64,000 bases of DNA, from IMG/VR virus record IMGVR_UViG_3300034062_006900, positions 1-64,000 of that record, one strand, 5' to 3'. Origin of the DNA: a virus. Position 1 is the stretch's first letter, and every line of letters starts with the position of its first letter. Positions 34,473 to 43,053 of this stretch are shown in pieces. A model generated the notes under the pieces. That model was not told where the DNA came from. It worked only from the letters and a program-made list of their open reading frames with translations, and did not search any database. The position numbers and the translations under genes are program-made.

Positions 34473-35391
34473 GTCTGTCGTATTTGAGAATTAATTTCAA
34501 ATACATATCTCCATTGAAATATCCTTTCCCTCTTAACCTTAGTGGTTTAGATGTGTCGATTGTTTTCGGTGCTTGGACAATTAATTCCCCATCTGGGTGA
34601 GGTATTGAAAACTTATCCTGTTGAATACCATTCAAGTCTAATACCAAATTGTATATCAAATCATTATTTAATTTTTCAAATCCATCGTGTGGAACTGTCT
34701 CAATCTGAATCAACAAGTCACCATATTCTCCGTTCCTGAAATCTCCAACATCACCAACCTTTAGAAACTGTCCACTGTCTGCACCCACAGGTATGTTAAT
34801 CTTCAATTCACTTGTTGATTGTTTTGTTCCTCTACCATCACAGTAATAACATTTATGGACTAAGGTATATCCTTTACCACCACAGGTATTACAAACAGTT
34901 CTGATTTGTTGAACCATAAATCCTGTTCCAAATTGTTTTACTTGGAATCCTGCACCTCCACATGTTTGACAAGCCTGTTGGTCTCCACCACCTCCACCAC
35001 AATTATTACAATGAATATCCCTGAAGTAACTCACATTCTTTTCCGTTCCCAAGTAAGATTCTTGAGGAGTTATTTGAACTCTTATGATTTTATCTGGTGC
35101 ACTTTTTCTTCTTGATTGTTGTTGTCTGAATCCATTAGCCCCTCCAAACATTTGACTGAACATGTTTTCAAAGTCACTACCAGCATACGGATTAGTCTTT
35201 CTTTGATTGTATTGTTGTCTTTTCTCAGTATTACCTAACGTTTCATACGCCTCATTAATCTCTTTGAATTTTTCAGCTCCATCGGGATTAACATCAGGAT
35301 GAAACTTTTTGGATAGACTTCTATAACTTTTTTTTATGTCCTCATCTGAAGCATTCTCTTCAACTTCTAAAATTTTGTAGTAATCTTTCAT
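34465..35391 (-). CDS. dnaJ: DnaJ co-chaperone
   Basis: A 308-aa DnaJ. The J domain is residues 1-65, with DYYKILEVEENASDEDIKKS and the essential HPD in KKFHPDVN. A zinc-binding domain holds four CxxCxGxG-type units (CNNCGGGG, CQTCGGAG, CNTCGGKG, CYYCDGRG), followed by the substrate-binding beta domains. It is shorter than bacterial DnaJ (about 375) and has a short G/F-type linker. It would direct host DnaK, for example to capsid folding or replication. Its start lies only 2 nt from that of the divergent gene at 35394. Confidence 0.9.
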   Translation of the reverse strand: MKDYYKILEVEENASDEDIKKSYRSLSKKFHPDVNPDGAEKFKEINEAYETLGNTEKRQQYNQRKTNPYAGSDFENMFSQMFGGANGFRQQQSRRKSAPDKIIRVQITPQESYLGTEKNVSYFRDIHCNNCGGGGGDQQACQTCGGAGFQVKQFGTGFMVQQIRTVCNTCGGKGYTLVHKCYYCDGRGTKQSTSELKINIPVGADSGQFLKVGDVGDFRNGEYGDLLIQIETVPHDGFEKLNNDLIYNLVLDLNGIQQDKFSIPHPDGELIVQAPKTIDTSKPLRLRGKGYFNGDMYLKLILKYDRPI

Positions 35392-35393
35392 AT

Positions 35394-36038
35394 ATGCATA
35401 GATATTCTGTTATCTTATTCAAGGATAAAGTAAGGAGAAAAATAATAAAGAAATTTATTTCTCTCAAGAAGGCTGATGAGTTTTTTATTAAGGAAAAATC
35501 AAAGTCTGATGAGGTATCATTTGATGTCATCTATGAGAATGGTATGGAATGCAAATATGAAATTGCTCTTGTGGATTCTCAACCAAATCACTCCGCACCT
35601 GTTTATCTCACAGATGAATTTGGTAGAAACATAAGAGTTAAGTTGGATGATACGAACAATTCTATTCTGAAGATATCTAACTATAGGAAGGAAGAATTGA
35701 TATTTGATTTGACTAAAAAGAAAAAGATATCTTTCGGAGAATTTGTAAAAACATATTTGGGAACTCAATCCTTAAAAATGGTTTCATCACTGAACAATAA
35801 GGTTGTTGTTCAAAACGACGAAAAAACAAATCTATTCTCCTTGAAGACTGAATCTGAAGCCGATAGATTCATTGATAGTCTATCGAGTTACTTCTTTAAA
35901 AATAAAAGAGCCGATTGTATCTTCATAAAAGATAACTCATCAGCTCAAAGAAAGTATATGTTGAAATTATTGGAGGAACAAGGATTTGATAAAAAGATTT
36001 TATATAGAAAATCTACGACTCATCCTCGTCTAAAATAA
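35394..36038 (+). CDS. Hypothetical protein, 214 aa
   Basis: Not recognised. Basic, beta-rich N-terminal half (VILFKDKVRRKIIKKFISLK) and a helical C-terminal half ending in KIL YRKS-type basic residues. No catalytic motif is visible. It diverges from DnaJ with a 2-nt gap, so the promoters of both genes must lie inside the opposite reading frames. It overlaps the convergent gene at 36013 by 26 nt. Confidence 0.65.
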   Translation: MHRYSVILFKDKVRRKIIKKFISLKKADEFFIKEKSKSDEVSFDVIYENGMECKYEIALVDSQPNHSAPVYLTDEFGRNIRVKLDDTNNSILKISNYRKEELIFDLTKKKKISFGEFVKTYLGTQSLKMVSSLNNKVVVQNDEKTNLFSLKTESEADRFIDSLSSYFFKNKRADCIFIKDNSSAQRKYMLKLLEEQGFDKKILYRKSTTHPRLK

Positions 36039-36243
36039 AGTGGAACTCTGTTCCTGAAATATCAATTGAAAATTGTTTGTGATGTCTATCAATTTCTCTG
36101 AAATGAGAAATCACCTTTTCGTATTCGTCTTTCTTAAGTTCGAATACTATAGTTCCTTTTCCAATGAAAGTGCTTTGTATTGATTCGGCAATAAGTGCCA
36201 GTTTTTCTAAGTCCCCAATAGGAGTATCTTGATTTTCTGCCAT
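36013..36243 (-). CDS. Hypothetical protein, 76 aa
   Basis: Not recognised. Acidic alpha/beta protein (MAENQDTPIGDLEKLALIAE; GKGTIVFELKKDEYEKVI). Last gene of a minus-strand operon of overlapping small genes (36013-37146). Confidence 0.6.
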   Translation of the reverse strand: MAENQDTPIGDLEKLALIAESIQSTFIGKGTIVFELKKDEYEKVISHFREIDRHHKQFSIDISGTEFHFILDEDES

Positions 36244-36389
36244 AAGGTTATTTTTTTTGGTTTTGGAACTAAGTCTTCTCTTTTCAAAGACTTAAGGTCC
36301 TTTAATATTTTCCGTTTGTAAGCTTCAATCTCTTTAGAGTCTTTCTGTTGCTCACTCTTCAGCCAATCCAAGAGTTGTTGGTTCTTCAT
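36207..36389 (-). CDS. Hypothetical basic helical protein, 60 aa
   Basis: A Lys-rich helical protein (MKNQQLLDWLKSEQQKDSKE) with a hydrophobic C-terminal end (LWQKIKILLLG). It overlaps both neighbours by more than 30 nt. An ATG at 36404 would add five residues (MTKKK). Possibly membrane-associated; function is unknown. Confidence 0.5.
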   Translation of the reverse strand: MKNQQLLDWLKSEQQKDSKEIEAYKRKILKDLKSLKREDLVPKPKKITLWQKIKILLLGT

Positions 36390-36786
36390 CTTCTTCTTCG
36401 TCAATTAAATCATTATCAGGTAGTTCAAAGTCAAAATACAAATTCTGTAGTTTATCCAAATCATTCTTCTCAAATGTTTGTTTCAACTGTTCTATTGTTT
36501 GTTTGAATAACTTCTCTTTAAGTTCCTTCTCTTTGTTTAATTTAATTATCTTGGCAACTTTATTCAAAGTTGTTCCCATGGCGGCTTCATTAATTTCGGT
36601 TACAAATGAAATGCCTTTGAAGTTTGAATCATCTGATTCGAACCCAACCACTTGACCTTCCTCAACGATACTCTTAGGTAGAGACCATTTGGTTGGTAAC
36701 TTTAAATCTATACTCAAATAGTTCTTTAACTTTCTTATTGAATGAATGTATTCAATGAAAGGTTCTAATTCTCTATAAAAACTCAT
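36352..36786 (-). CDS. Hypothetical protein, 144 aa
   Basis: Not recognised. A helical protein (MSFYRELEPFIEYIHSIRKL), with a central FESDDSNFKGISFVTEIN strand pair and an acidic C-terminal tail (DLIDEEEDEEPTT). It overlaps the membrane protein gene upstream by 4 nt. Confidence 0.6.
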   Translation of the reverse strand: MSFYRELEPFIEYIHSIRKLKNYLSIDLKLPTKWSLPKSIVEEGQVVGFESDDSNFKGISFVTEINEAAMGTTLNKVAKIIKLNKEKELKEKLFKQTIEQLKQTFEKNDLDKLQNLYFDFELPDNDLIDEEEDEEPTTLGLAEE

Positions 36787-36971
36787 CTAAAAAAAATATA
36801 TGTTATTATGTAGCTTACTGATAAGCCAAGGAATATGAGTTCCCTGTTACTGTAATCCAATGGTTTTGGTTCTCTCTGTAACAGGGCACTCATAAATTTT
36901 AGGACATTTTTCAATGACACTAATATTGTGAATACTAATATAAAAAAATATATAGATTCAATATTATGCAT
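36783..36971 (-). CDS. Small membrane protein, 62 aa
   Basis: Two predicted transmembrane segments (IYFFILVFTILVSLKNVL and ELIFLGLSVSYIITYIFF) with a basic loop between. The start is the ATG at 36971, inside the end of the Hc1 gene. Function is unknown; a holin-type size is not evidence enough for a holin call. Confidence 0.55.
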   Translation of the reverse strand: MHNIESIYFFILVFTILVSLKNVLKFMSALLQREPKPLDYSNRELIFLGLSVSYIITYIFFR

Positions 36972-37146
36972 TAGGTTCAGTCTTTTTGTGGTCAAGAATT
37001 TCTCCTCTTAATTTTTGAAGAAGAGCTTTGATTTCCTGAGCTGTCTTTCTTGCTCTTGTGCCAGCGCTTTTGTTTCCTTTGAAAAACTTAGTGCTATCTA
37101 CAGAAAGAAGTTCAGTCATTTCTTTGATTTGTTCTAAAGTGTCCAT
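36964..37146 (-). CDS. Histone H1-like protein (Hc1 family)
   Basis: A 60-aa protein with GNKSAGTRARKTAQEIKALL, the core of the Hc1-type histone H1-like proteins common in Bacteroidota and Chlamydia, followed by LRGEILDHKK. Such proteins bind DNA without strict sequence preference and compact it. This copy lacks the long Lys/Ala-rich tail of chlamydial Hc1. It could act on the host nucleoid or on packaged DNA. It heads the 36013-37146 operon of small genes. Confidence 0.72.
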   Translation of the reverse strand: MDTLEQIKEMTELLSVDSTKFFKGNKSAGTRARKTAQEIKALLQKLRGEILDHKKTEPNA

Positions 37147-37214
37147 TTTAAAAATGAATTTAAAAGTTTATTAATAAGGGAAATATAATTTTTTCTCCAC
37201 TGGTGTAAATAGAA

Positions 37215-37685
37215 TCAAGCTTTTTCTAATTCTATATTTTTTTCGAGTAACTTATACATCTCAGTTAAGATATCCAAATCCGACTTACTAAAAGGTTTAT
37301 CGACATCAAACACATCATCCAAAAATCTTGGAATAGCATCTTTAAGATTTTTTTCTTTCTGATTATAAAAACTATCAAAGAAAAAACTTTTAAAATAATC
37401 CTTGTGTTGACCTCCGTGTTTTATTATAATATTCTCTTTGGAAAAATTATCAAGAACTTTATCCCAACACCATTCGAAGTGAAGGTTGTTGTCATCTTCA
37501 GATATACTGATTCGTGTTTCTGAATCCTCACTACCCAAATAGGTATCCAAAATAGTATGATTAAGTGATTTAAATATATCACCATAAAGTTCAATCTTTT
37601 CATAATTCATATTATGAACATTGAACCAAATTAATACTTCATCTTTTGGGACAGGCTTAGACATCCAATTAAAAAAATTCTCCAT
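37215..37685 (-). CDS. Hypothetical protein, 156 aa
   Basis: Not recognised. It begins MENFFNWMSKPVPKDEVLIW, then a mixed region with DNNLHFEWCWDKVLDN, and ends in helices. Its start codon is inside a perfect 11-bp inverted repeat (37678-37704), which may control translation or transcription. It stands alone between the Hc1 gene and the large Glu/Lys-rich gene. Confidence 0.65.
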   Translation of the reverse strand: MENFFNWMSKPVPKDEVLIWFNVHNMNYEKIELYGDIFKSLNHTILDTYLGSEDSETRISISEDDNNLHFEWCWDKVLDNFSKENIIIKHGGQHKDYFKSFFFDSFYNQKEKNLKDAIPRFLDDVFDVDKPFSKSDLDILTEMYKLLEKNIELEKA

Positions 37686-37704
37686 AGAAATTATCTATGG
37701 AGAA
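37678..37704. promoter_or_regulatory. Perfect inverted repeat covering a start codon
   Basis: TTCTCCATAGA and TCTATGGAGAA (11 bp, 5-nt loop) with the ATG of the 37215 gene (37685-37683) in one arm. It may be an operator for a dimeric repressor or an RNA hairpin hiding the start. Confidence 0.65.
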
Positions 37705-37732
37705 TATAATAAAGTTGATTTAAATGTGAATT

Positions 37733-39424
37733 TTATTGGGTCTTTCTATTATATGTTATAAGATTTTTAATCTTTTCCATATCTTCGTTAACCTTAACTT
37801 TTTTCTTTTCTTCTTGCTTAGACTCTAATTGATTCATAATTTTTTGAGCCTTGTTCGTTGAACCCTTTCTGATACTTTTTAATGAACCATCCATTTTGTC
37901 ACTTCCTCCAACATCAACTGGTTGTGGTTGTCTTTTGTATGAAACATTCATTTGTTCAGCACCATATAAGTTTTCATCGTAGTTCTTTTTGAATCTATCT
38001 CCTAAGTCACTTGGAGCAACATTACCTAATGGTTTACCATCTTTATCTCTAACAGCATTTCCTGTTGTAGAATCACCTTTAAGGTATTTGTCAATCTTTT
38101 TATCGTCAGGTTTGATTTCATCATAAACTAAATTTGTCATACCAGGATGTGAGAAAGCTTCAATGTATTCATCAACTGCTTGTGATGGATGATACTTCAT
38201 AGTTTTTTCTTTCATCTTATCCATAGTATAGTTACTTTGAGGGAAAGTTTCAGGTGATTCATTATATTCATCCTTCGAACCTGCTTTAACATACTTCTTC
38301 ATTTTTTCAACAACTTGTTTTGCGTAGTCTTCATTCTCTTTCTTACTAGCCGCTTGAACTTTTTCAGTCTTCTTAAGACCTGTTGCTTCTTTCTTTGAGA
38401 TGTTATTTTTTTCTGCTTTGTCTTTAACTTTTTGTTCTAAAACTATTTTTTCAATCATATCCACTAATTCATCTTCAGTTAATGTTAATTTGTTTACACT
38501 TTCTTTGATGTCTTTCAGAGTCAATGCCAAGTTTACTTGTTTTAATAATTTAGAATCCGCAGCTGTAAGTTTTTTATCTCCCTCACCTTTCTTCGTTAAT
38601 TCTTTCTTTATTGCCTTTAACTTTGCTTGTGGAATCTTATCTCCTTCAGTAACACCTAATTTCTTATGTAAAGCACCTTTCTTCATATCGGTCTTCTGAA
38701 TCCATTTTTCTTTAGCCTCCTTAACAGGATAAGTTTTACCATCAACTTCAAAGGATTTTTTACCTTCTTTCTTTGCATCCGCTAACGCACCTGTAAATTC
38801 ATTCCCTTCTTCTGTTTCTTGTTCTCCCATATCTCTACGAGTTCTAATTTTCATAGGTCCATATTTTTTCTTATACATATCAAACAATCTTTGACCTCTC
38901 TCACCTGGTGAGAACCATCTTGTTTTATCACCAAATTTGTCATACATAGATGAGAAATCGTCGAACTCTTCTTCATCGTAGTCAAAATCAAATTCACCTT
39001 CGAAGTCTTCGTCATCTTGGTTATACCATCCATGATTATCAGAAAATGAGCCAAAGATTTTTCCTGGTTTGTTATCTGATAATCCTCTACCTACATACGT
39101 AGGTTCTTGAGCTGATAATTCTTCAGCTTCATCTTCTGCCTCTTCATCACCTTCGTAATCTCCAGGTGTTGATTCATCTTCATCTTTATCAAAATAGAAC
39201 CATTCATCCATTTCTTCAGATTCTTTAGTTTCCTTTTTCTGACTTCTGAGTTTCTTGAAATCAGCGGCTGTTATTTTACCTTTCGGTGCGGCAACATCAA
39301 TTTTACTTTGTTTACCTTTTAAGTCCTCTTCGAGTTCGTCTGCCATTTTCATCGATTTACTGTCGATTTCTTCAGAAAGAATTCTTGAGATAAGACTATC
39401 AATACTATTGTTAGAATTTTTCAT
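37733..39424 (-). CDS. Large Glu/Lys-rich protein with two tag sequences; candidate virion core protein
   Basis: A 563-aa, highly charged, mostly disordered or helical protein. Its N-terminus (NSIDSLISRILSEEIDSKS) carries the tag, and an internal segment near residue 320 (LTEDELVDMIEKIVLEQ) closely matches the N-terminus of the 8931 protein (LTEADLTKIVKMVIKEQ). Several other (I/L)-x-E sites occur. Low complexity, charge and such sites resemble T4 prohead core proteins cut by the gp21 protease. That role is inference; no protease is in the window. It lies behind the late motif at 39438. Confidence 0.65.
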   Translation of the reverse strand: MKNSNNSIDSLISRILSEEIDSKSMKMADELEEDLKGKQSKIDVAAPKGKITAADFKKLRSQKKETKESEEMDEWFYFDKDEDESTPGDYEGDEEAEDEAEELSAQEPTYVGRGLSDNKPGKIFGSFSDNHGWYNQDDEDFEGEFDFDYDEEEFDDFSSMYDKFGDKTRWFSPGERGQRLFDMYKKKYGPMKIRTRRDMGEQETEEGNEFTGALADAKKEGKKSFEVDGKTYPVKEAKEKWIQKTDMKKGALHKKLGVTEGDKIPQAKLKAIKKELTKKGEGDKKLTAADSKLLKQVNLALTLKDIKESVNKLTLTEDELVDMIEKIVLEQKVKDKAEKNNISKKEATGLKKTEKVQAASKKENEDYAKQVVEKMKKYVKAGSKDEYNESPETFPQSNYTMDKMKEKTMKYHPSQAVDEYIEAFSHPGMTNLVYDEIKPDDKKIDKYLKGDSTTGNAVRDKDGKPLGNVAPSDLGDRFKKNYDENLYGAEQMNVSYKRQPQPVDVGGSDKMDGSLKSIRKGSTNKAQKIMNQLESKQEEKKKVKVNEDMEKIKNLITYNRKTQ

Positions 39425-39437
39425 TTGTATTTTTTTA

Positions 39438-39445
39438 TATAAATA
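39438..39445 (-). promoter_or_regulatory. Candidate phage late-promoter motif
   Basis: TATTTATA on the minus strand, 13 nt before the ATG at 39424. Confidence 0.55.
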
Positions 39446-39448
39446 TCT

Positions 39449-40261
39449 TTATTTGTTTCTTTTTTGGTTTTTTTCATACTCGTGTTCCAAAATAGTCTTA
39501 ATCACATTTTCGCTAATTCCCATGTTTTTTGCAACATTTTTAATTGCTTCTTTAACTGATTCGTTCTTAGTTATTTTCAATGCATTGATATCACCTTGAT
39601 TACAATAAGGGAATTTAGTGCACTTCTTTTTTACTTTAACAAAACCTCCACCAGGTATTTGAGTCTTTCTACTTGGTCCCCAATCTTTCTTCTTAGTTGA
39701 TTTAGCCCACATTGCTGGACTTGAATATCCACCAACAGAACCTGAACCTGTGGCTTCTTTAGCCTCAACTTTATCTAATCCCATTGCACCTACTGCAATT
39801 CCTTCGTCTAATTTCGGGGTTTCAGAATCGCTTTTTTTAGCAAACTCAGTTTCTCCACCAAAGAGTGGACCTTCAAACGCACCAGATGAACCAGAACTTG
39901 TCGCTTCGTCAGTTTCCTGTCTTTCAATTTTTTTAAGTTTAGTATAATAATTTGGGTCTTCTACTAAATGGTCCATAGTAATTTCCTTAGCCTTTTGTTT
40001 GTCCTTGGTATGTTCCATTTCAACTTTCATTCCTTTATGGAATTGTTTAGTTAATTTTGCAATATCAACTTTGTGTTTCTTTGCAATTTCTTCTAAACTC
40101 ATGTTATCAGATTTCCCTCCTTTAAGTTTATTTGTTTCTTTCATTTCCGAAGAGTATTTTACCATATCCCTCATCATACCGCTAGGAGATGCACTCTTAC
40201 CGATTTTAGTCGAATATGCGTTAGCTAACCCTTGTTTGAATTGTTGTGATGCACTTTCCAT
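39449..40261 (-). CDS. DUF5661-containing protein, 270 aa
   Basis: Residues 55-110 match DUF5661 (LTKQFHKGMKVEMEHTKDKQ, then AKEITMDHLVEDPNYYTKLK), a short domain common in phages and of unknown function. The second half is Gly/Ser-rich and disordered, with a basic VKKKCTKFPYCNQG stretch. The end (ISENVIKTILEHEYEKNQ) again resembles the tag. Charged, low-complexity composition is shared with the next gene, and the two may both be internal virion proteins (inference). Confidence 0.65.
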   Translation of the reverse strand: MESASQQFKQGLANAYSTKIGKSASPSGMMRDMVKYSSEMKETNKLKGGKSDNMSLEEIAKKHKVDIAKLTKQFHKGMKVEMEHTKDKQKAKEITMDHLVEDPNYYTKLKKIERQETDEATSSGSSGAFEGPLFGGETEFAKKSDSETPKLDEGIAVGAMGLDKVEAKEATGSGSVGGYSSPAMWAKSTKKKDWGPSRKTQIPGGGFVKVKKKCTKFPYCNQGDINALKITKNESVKEAIKNVAKNMGISENVIKTILEHEYEKNQKRNK

Positions 40262-40262
40262 A

Positions 40263-40508
40263 TTAAGCGTTCTTTAGTTTTGGTTCCCAGAATCCTCTGT
40301 TGGACCACATAAACGAATAAAACTCACGGAACATTCTGACCGTAAGTTCTTTAATCTCACCTTCGAGTTTACCCTTCTTGATTTCTTTTTGAATTCTATC
40401 CATAAGTTTGTCTTCAAACTGTTTTATGGTATTGTTATTCATAAAACTTTTGATTTCCTTACGGACAATAACTTCAATCTCTTTTACTTCTGAACTAGTG
40501 AGTGCCAT
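40263..40508 (-). CDS. Hypothetical helical protein, 81 aa
   Basis: Not recognised. Mainly helical with charged faces (EVKEIEVIVRKEIKSFMNNN) and an aromatic C-terminus (FYSFMWSNRGFWEPK). It directly follows the spanin-like gene and precedes the DUF5661 gene by 1 nt. Confidence 0.6.
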   Translation of the reverse strand: MALTSSEVKEIEVIVRKEIKSFMNNNTIKQFEDKLMDRIQKEIKKGKLEGEIKELTVRMFREFYSFMWSNRGFWEPKLKNA

Positions 40509-40919
40509 TTATTTTGCGATTAAGAAAATTGTTAATACTGCAATTAAGCCAGTTCCTAAAATAGATTTGAATTTACCTTTAGCCTTTTCTTTTTTCAAAT
40601 CCCATTCAAGTTTCTTTGAATAATCTTCAACGATTCCAAACTTTTGTTTTTCAGCATCAATGATTGTAAGATAGTTCACCTCTTTAAGTCTTAAAGTTGT
40701 GATGATACTATCTTTTAATACCACCTTCTTTTCAGTTTCAACTAACTGAGCCTCAGTAAGTTTTAACTCAGCTTTAGCTGCATCACCTGATATTAAGTCT
40801 TTCATTATTTGTCTCACAACCGGAATCGGGAAACATTTTGTATTATTACTTGTATCTGTCTGTGAAAAAGCTATCGAGCTCACGAACAGTAAGCTTATCA
40901 ACACTACTAATTTTTTCAT
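40509..40919 (-). CDS. Secreted coiled-coil protein, candidate outer lysis (spanin-like) subunit
   Basis: A 136-aa protein with a signal peptide (MKKLVVLISLLFVSSIAFSQ), a periplasmic coiled coil (AKAELKLTEAQLVETEKKVV) and a C-terminal hydrophobic helix (GTGLIAVLTIFLIA). It overlaps the upstream membrane coiled-coil gene by 74 nt in another frame, as Rz/Rz1 spanin genes do. It has no lipobox, so it is not a standard o-spanin; two membrane anchors might make it a u-spanin-like protein. Function is inferred from position beside the amidase. Confidence 0.55.
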   Translation of the reverse strand: MKKLVVLISLLFVSSIAFSQTDTSNNTKCFPIPVVRQIMKDLISGDAAKAELKLTEAQLVETEKKVVLKDSIITTLRLKEVNYLTIIDAEKQKFGIVEDYSKKLEWDLKKEKAKGKFKSILGTGLIAVLTIFLIAK

Positions 40920-41214
40920 GATATATTTCTTTTACTACGGTCTTTTGACCTTTAATTTTATCGATGTGGTTGTCTAACTCATCAATTTTTTTATCATATT
41001 CGTTAATTTCTTTCTCTAACTCAACATTATCTTCATGTAATTGTTTTACTAATACATTCAAAGAATCAAGTTGTTTTTTTTGGTCAACAGACATGTTAAC
41101 CTTTGGAGTTAAGAAATAAATTAAATAATAAAGAACGAATAATCCGAACAATACTTTAAGTATTGTCATAAAGTTTTCCTTTAAAAAATTAATTATCTTT
41201 TGCATTTGTTTCAC
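40846..41214 (-). CDS. Membrane-anchored coiled-coil protein, candidate i-spanin
   Basis: A 122-aa protein with an N-terminal transmembrane helix (MTILKVLFGLFVLYYLIYFL) and a long periplasmic coiled coil (DQKKQLDSLNVLVKQLHEDN). This is the layout of Rz-type inner-membrane spanins, which fuse inner and outer membranes at lysis. It overlaps the next gene by 74 nt and the upstream gene by 26 nt. Confidence 0.6.
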   Translation of the reverse strand: MKQMQKIINFLKENFMTILKVLFGLFVLYYLIYFLTPKVNMSVDQKKQLDSLNVLVKQLHEDNVELEKEINEYDKKIDELDNHIDKIKGQKTVVKEIYHEKISSVDKLTVRELDSFFTDRYK

Positions 41215-41797
41215 TGGTTTTCTTTCTACTTGCGATTATCTTGGACCATTTCGATTTGAATTTCTGATAATACTGTTGAAGTTTATGAACTAACTCATCA
41301 AAGTTTTCATCAATCTTAATCATAGTTCCGTCTATATATATTCCACTATCTTCACCAATTGTGAATGTGAAGTTTAAGTCTTCGTCGATTAGGTGTCCTG
41401 ACCACTCAACGTTGTTTGGATAAACATTAAGTGTGTTGAAGTCAACCAAGTCCGACACCTCCTCAATAAACTCATCCATTGTTTCTTGGAATGCAAGTTT
41501 ATCGTCGGTTGTGATATCCAAATCCATTCTGTTCTTACCATGTAAGGCTAAGATACCACCTGAGATTCTATACTTCTGAGTCTTGTCATCAGGAGATGAT
41601 TTTTTATCATCAGCCTGTGCAGTTTCATACTCTTTGTTATCTTGAGACGCTCTTGCCTCAATATCTTTAGCAATATTTATTTGTGTGTCAGGTTCTGATT
41701 CTGTATCAGAAGTCATTGCCGATTGTTCAAATATAAATCTCGACTTCTTTAAAAGAGATTTTATTTCATCGTATCTTTCGTTATGCAAATTGCTCAT
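41189..41797 (-). CDS. Hypothetical acidic protein with N-terminal tag-like helix, 202 aa
   Basis: Begins with a helix (YDEIKSLLKKSRFIFEQSAM) ending I-F-E-Q, like the tag. It then has an acidic Asp/Lys-rich linker and a C-terminal alpha/beta part (GILALHGKNRMDLDITTDDK). Not recognised. It lies between the amidase and spanin-like genes, overlapping both, so it is part of the lysis transcript. Confidence 0.55.
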   Translation of the reverse strand: MSNLHNERYDEIKSLLKKSRFIFEQSAMTSDTESEPDTQINIAKDIEARASQDNKEYETAQADDKKSSPDDKTQKYRISGGILALHGKNRMDLDITTDDKLAFQETMDEFIEEVSDLVDFNTLNVYPNNVEWSGHLIDEDLNFTFTIGEDSGIYIDGTMIKIDENFDELVHKLQQYYQKFKSKWSKIIASRKKTSETNAKDN

Positions 41798-42386
41798 TTT
41801 CTATAAATTTTGTGAAGGTTTCAAAGTTGAATGAAGGACTTAGGTCAGTGTATCTACTACTTAAATTACTTCGGGAAATGATACCTTCGAAGGCCTCCAC
41901 TCCATCAATTTTAGTATTGTGACCCAAACATCTTTTTTCGATGGATAACTCTTCTGACAACTTAACACATAATTTCGCAGCTGATTCAATCTGGGAATTT
42001 GTGTATGGTTGCCAAAAAAAGAAATCTCTCCATTTCTTCTCGAAAACCTGTCCTTTATAAATACTCCCTTTCCAGTTAATGTAATCGTTGGTCAATGGTT
42101 TCTTTTCCAACCATCCCATGTTCTCAAGAACAATGATTACAGAGTTCCTATTGATGTTATCTTCATCAAAGAAATTAGTATAGGAGGTGTCTCCCATAAG
42201 TTGAATAATCTTACCTCTTTGGGTTACCAAATAATTAGGAACTCGGTCAAACTTACCGTTGTATCTAAACTCAAGGGAGGCTAAGTATTCGTTAGCCTCC
42301 CTTGATGTATGACACAAAATAATTTGTCTCTTCTTTTTTTGTTTTCCTAATTGCTTAAAGTTTCCATATTTTTCAATGTTAAGCAT
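41781..42386 (-). CDS. N-acetylmuramoyl-L-alanine amidase (endolysin)
   Basis: A 201-aa Amidase_2-type protein. Zinc ligands are visible as RQIILCHTS (H), CLGHNTKID (H) and YTDLSPSF (D replaces the usual Cys/His-D site). The fold elements VTQRGKIIQL and SVIIVLENMGWL match the family. It cuts the amide bond between muramic acid and the stem peptide at lysis. The start is the ATG at 42386 (MLNIEKYG); a longer frame from 42449 would overlap the upstream gene by 71 nt. There is no signal peptide, so a holin is needed. Confidence 0.8.
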   Translation of the reverse strand: MLNIEKYGNFKQLGKQKKKRQIILCHTSREANEYLASLEFRYNGKFDRVPNYLVTQRGKIIQLMGDTSYTNFFDEDNINRNSVIIVLENMGWLEKKPLTNDYINWKGSIYKGQVFEKKWRDFFFWQPYTNSQIESAAKLCVKLSEELSIEKRCLGHNTKIDGVEAFEGIISRSNLSSRYTDLSPSFNFETFTKFIENEQFA

Positions 42387-43053
42387 CTCTTTTTGAATAA
42401 ACGAGTCTTTTAATCTTATCTTCTCGAGGTTCCTCATCTGTTGATTCAAACTTTTGAAGTTGTCTTTTCAACTCTTCCAAATCCTCTTCTGTTGGTTTAT
42501 ATCTTTGTTCCTCAACTTGAGCCTCTTCTTTACCAATTATGGTAGCAAGTTGTTCGAGTGGGATATCTAAATTAGGTGAAGCCTTCTTCTTTTCTTCCTC
42601 TTCAAATTTTACTAACATATGTAGGAAAGATAAAGATATAATTGGAAGCATTCCACCAGAAAATAATGCCAAGAATCTTTTGTGACCAACAAGGTCTCCT
42701 GATTCAACGCCCAGGAATGAAACGATAGGGTCAACCATATCAACCCAATCTTTAAATGATTGACTATTCACATCAATGTATTGATATGCGAAGAATATGT
42801 TTCCTATAAATTGAATAAGGGTTACAATAGCAAAGGGAAAATAAACTTTCTTTCCCATCTGAGCTGATATCGCAGCCAAAGCAGATAATGCAGCAATTTC
42901 GATACCAACAGAGAGATATATCGCCCAACTTGTTGGGTTAGATAAACCATACCATTTAGTTACGTGTGATATTGATACCACTGCAACAGTTATAATTGGA
43001 ACTAAAAAAGCAACATAAATTATTGTTTTAAAGTTTTTTTGAAACCAATTCAT
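42379..43053 (-). CDS. Four-helix membrane protein, candidate holin
   Basis: A 224-aa protein with four predicted transmembrane segments in the first 145 residues (KTIIYVAFLVPIITVAVVSI; SVGIEIAALSALAAISAQMG; YFPFAIVTLIQFIGNIFFAY; LALFSGGMLPIISLSFLHML) and a charged cytoplasmic tail. Lying directly before the endolysin gene makes a holin role plausible, but the length and tail are larger than usual for holins. Confidence 0.55.
   Translation of the reverse strand: MNWFQKNFKTIIYVAFLVPIITVAVVSISHVTKWYGLSNPTSWAIYLSVGIEIAALSALAAISAQMGKKVYFPFAIVTLIQFIGNIFFAYQYIDVNSQSFKDWVDMVDPIVSFLGVESGDLVGHKRFLALFSGGMLPIISLSFLHMLVKFEEEEKKKASPNLDIPLEQLATIIGKEEAQVEEQRYKPTEEDLEELKRQLQKFESTDEEPREDKIKRLVYSKRDA

Noticed and set aside
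36783-36971. Holin call for the small two-helix protein
   Set aside because: Size and helices alone are weak, and it lies away from the amidase.
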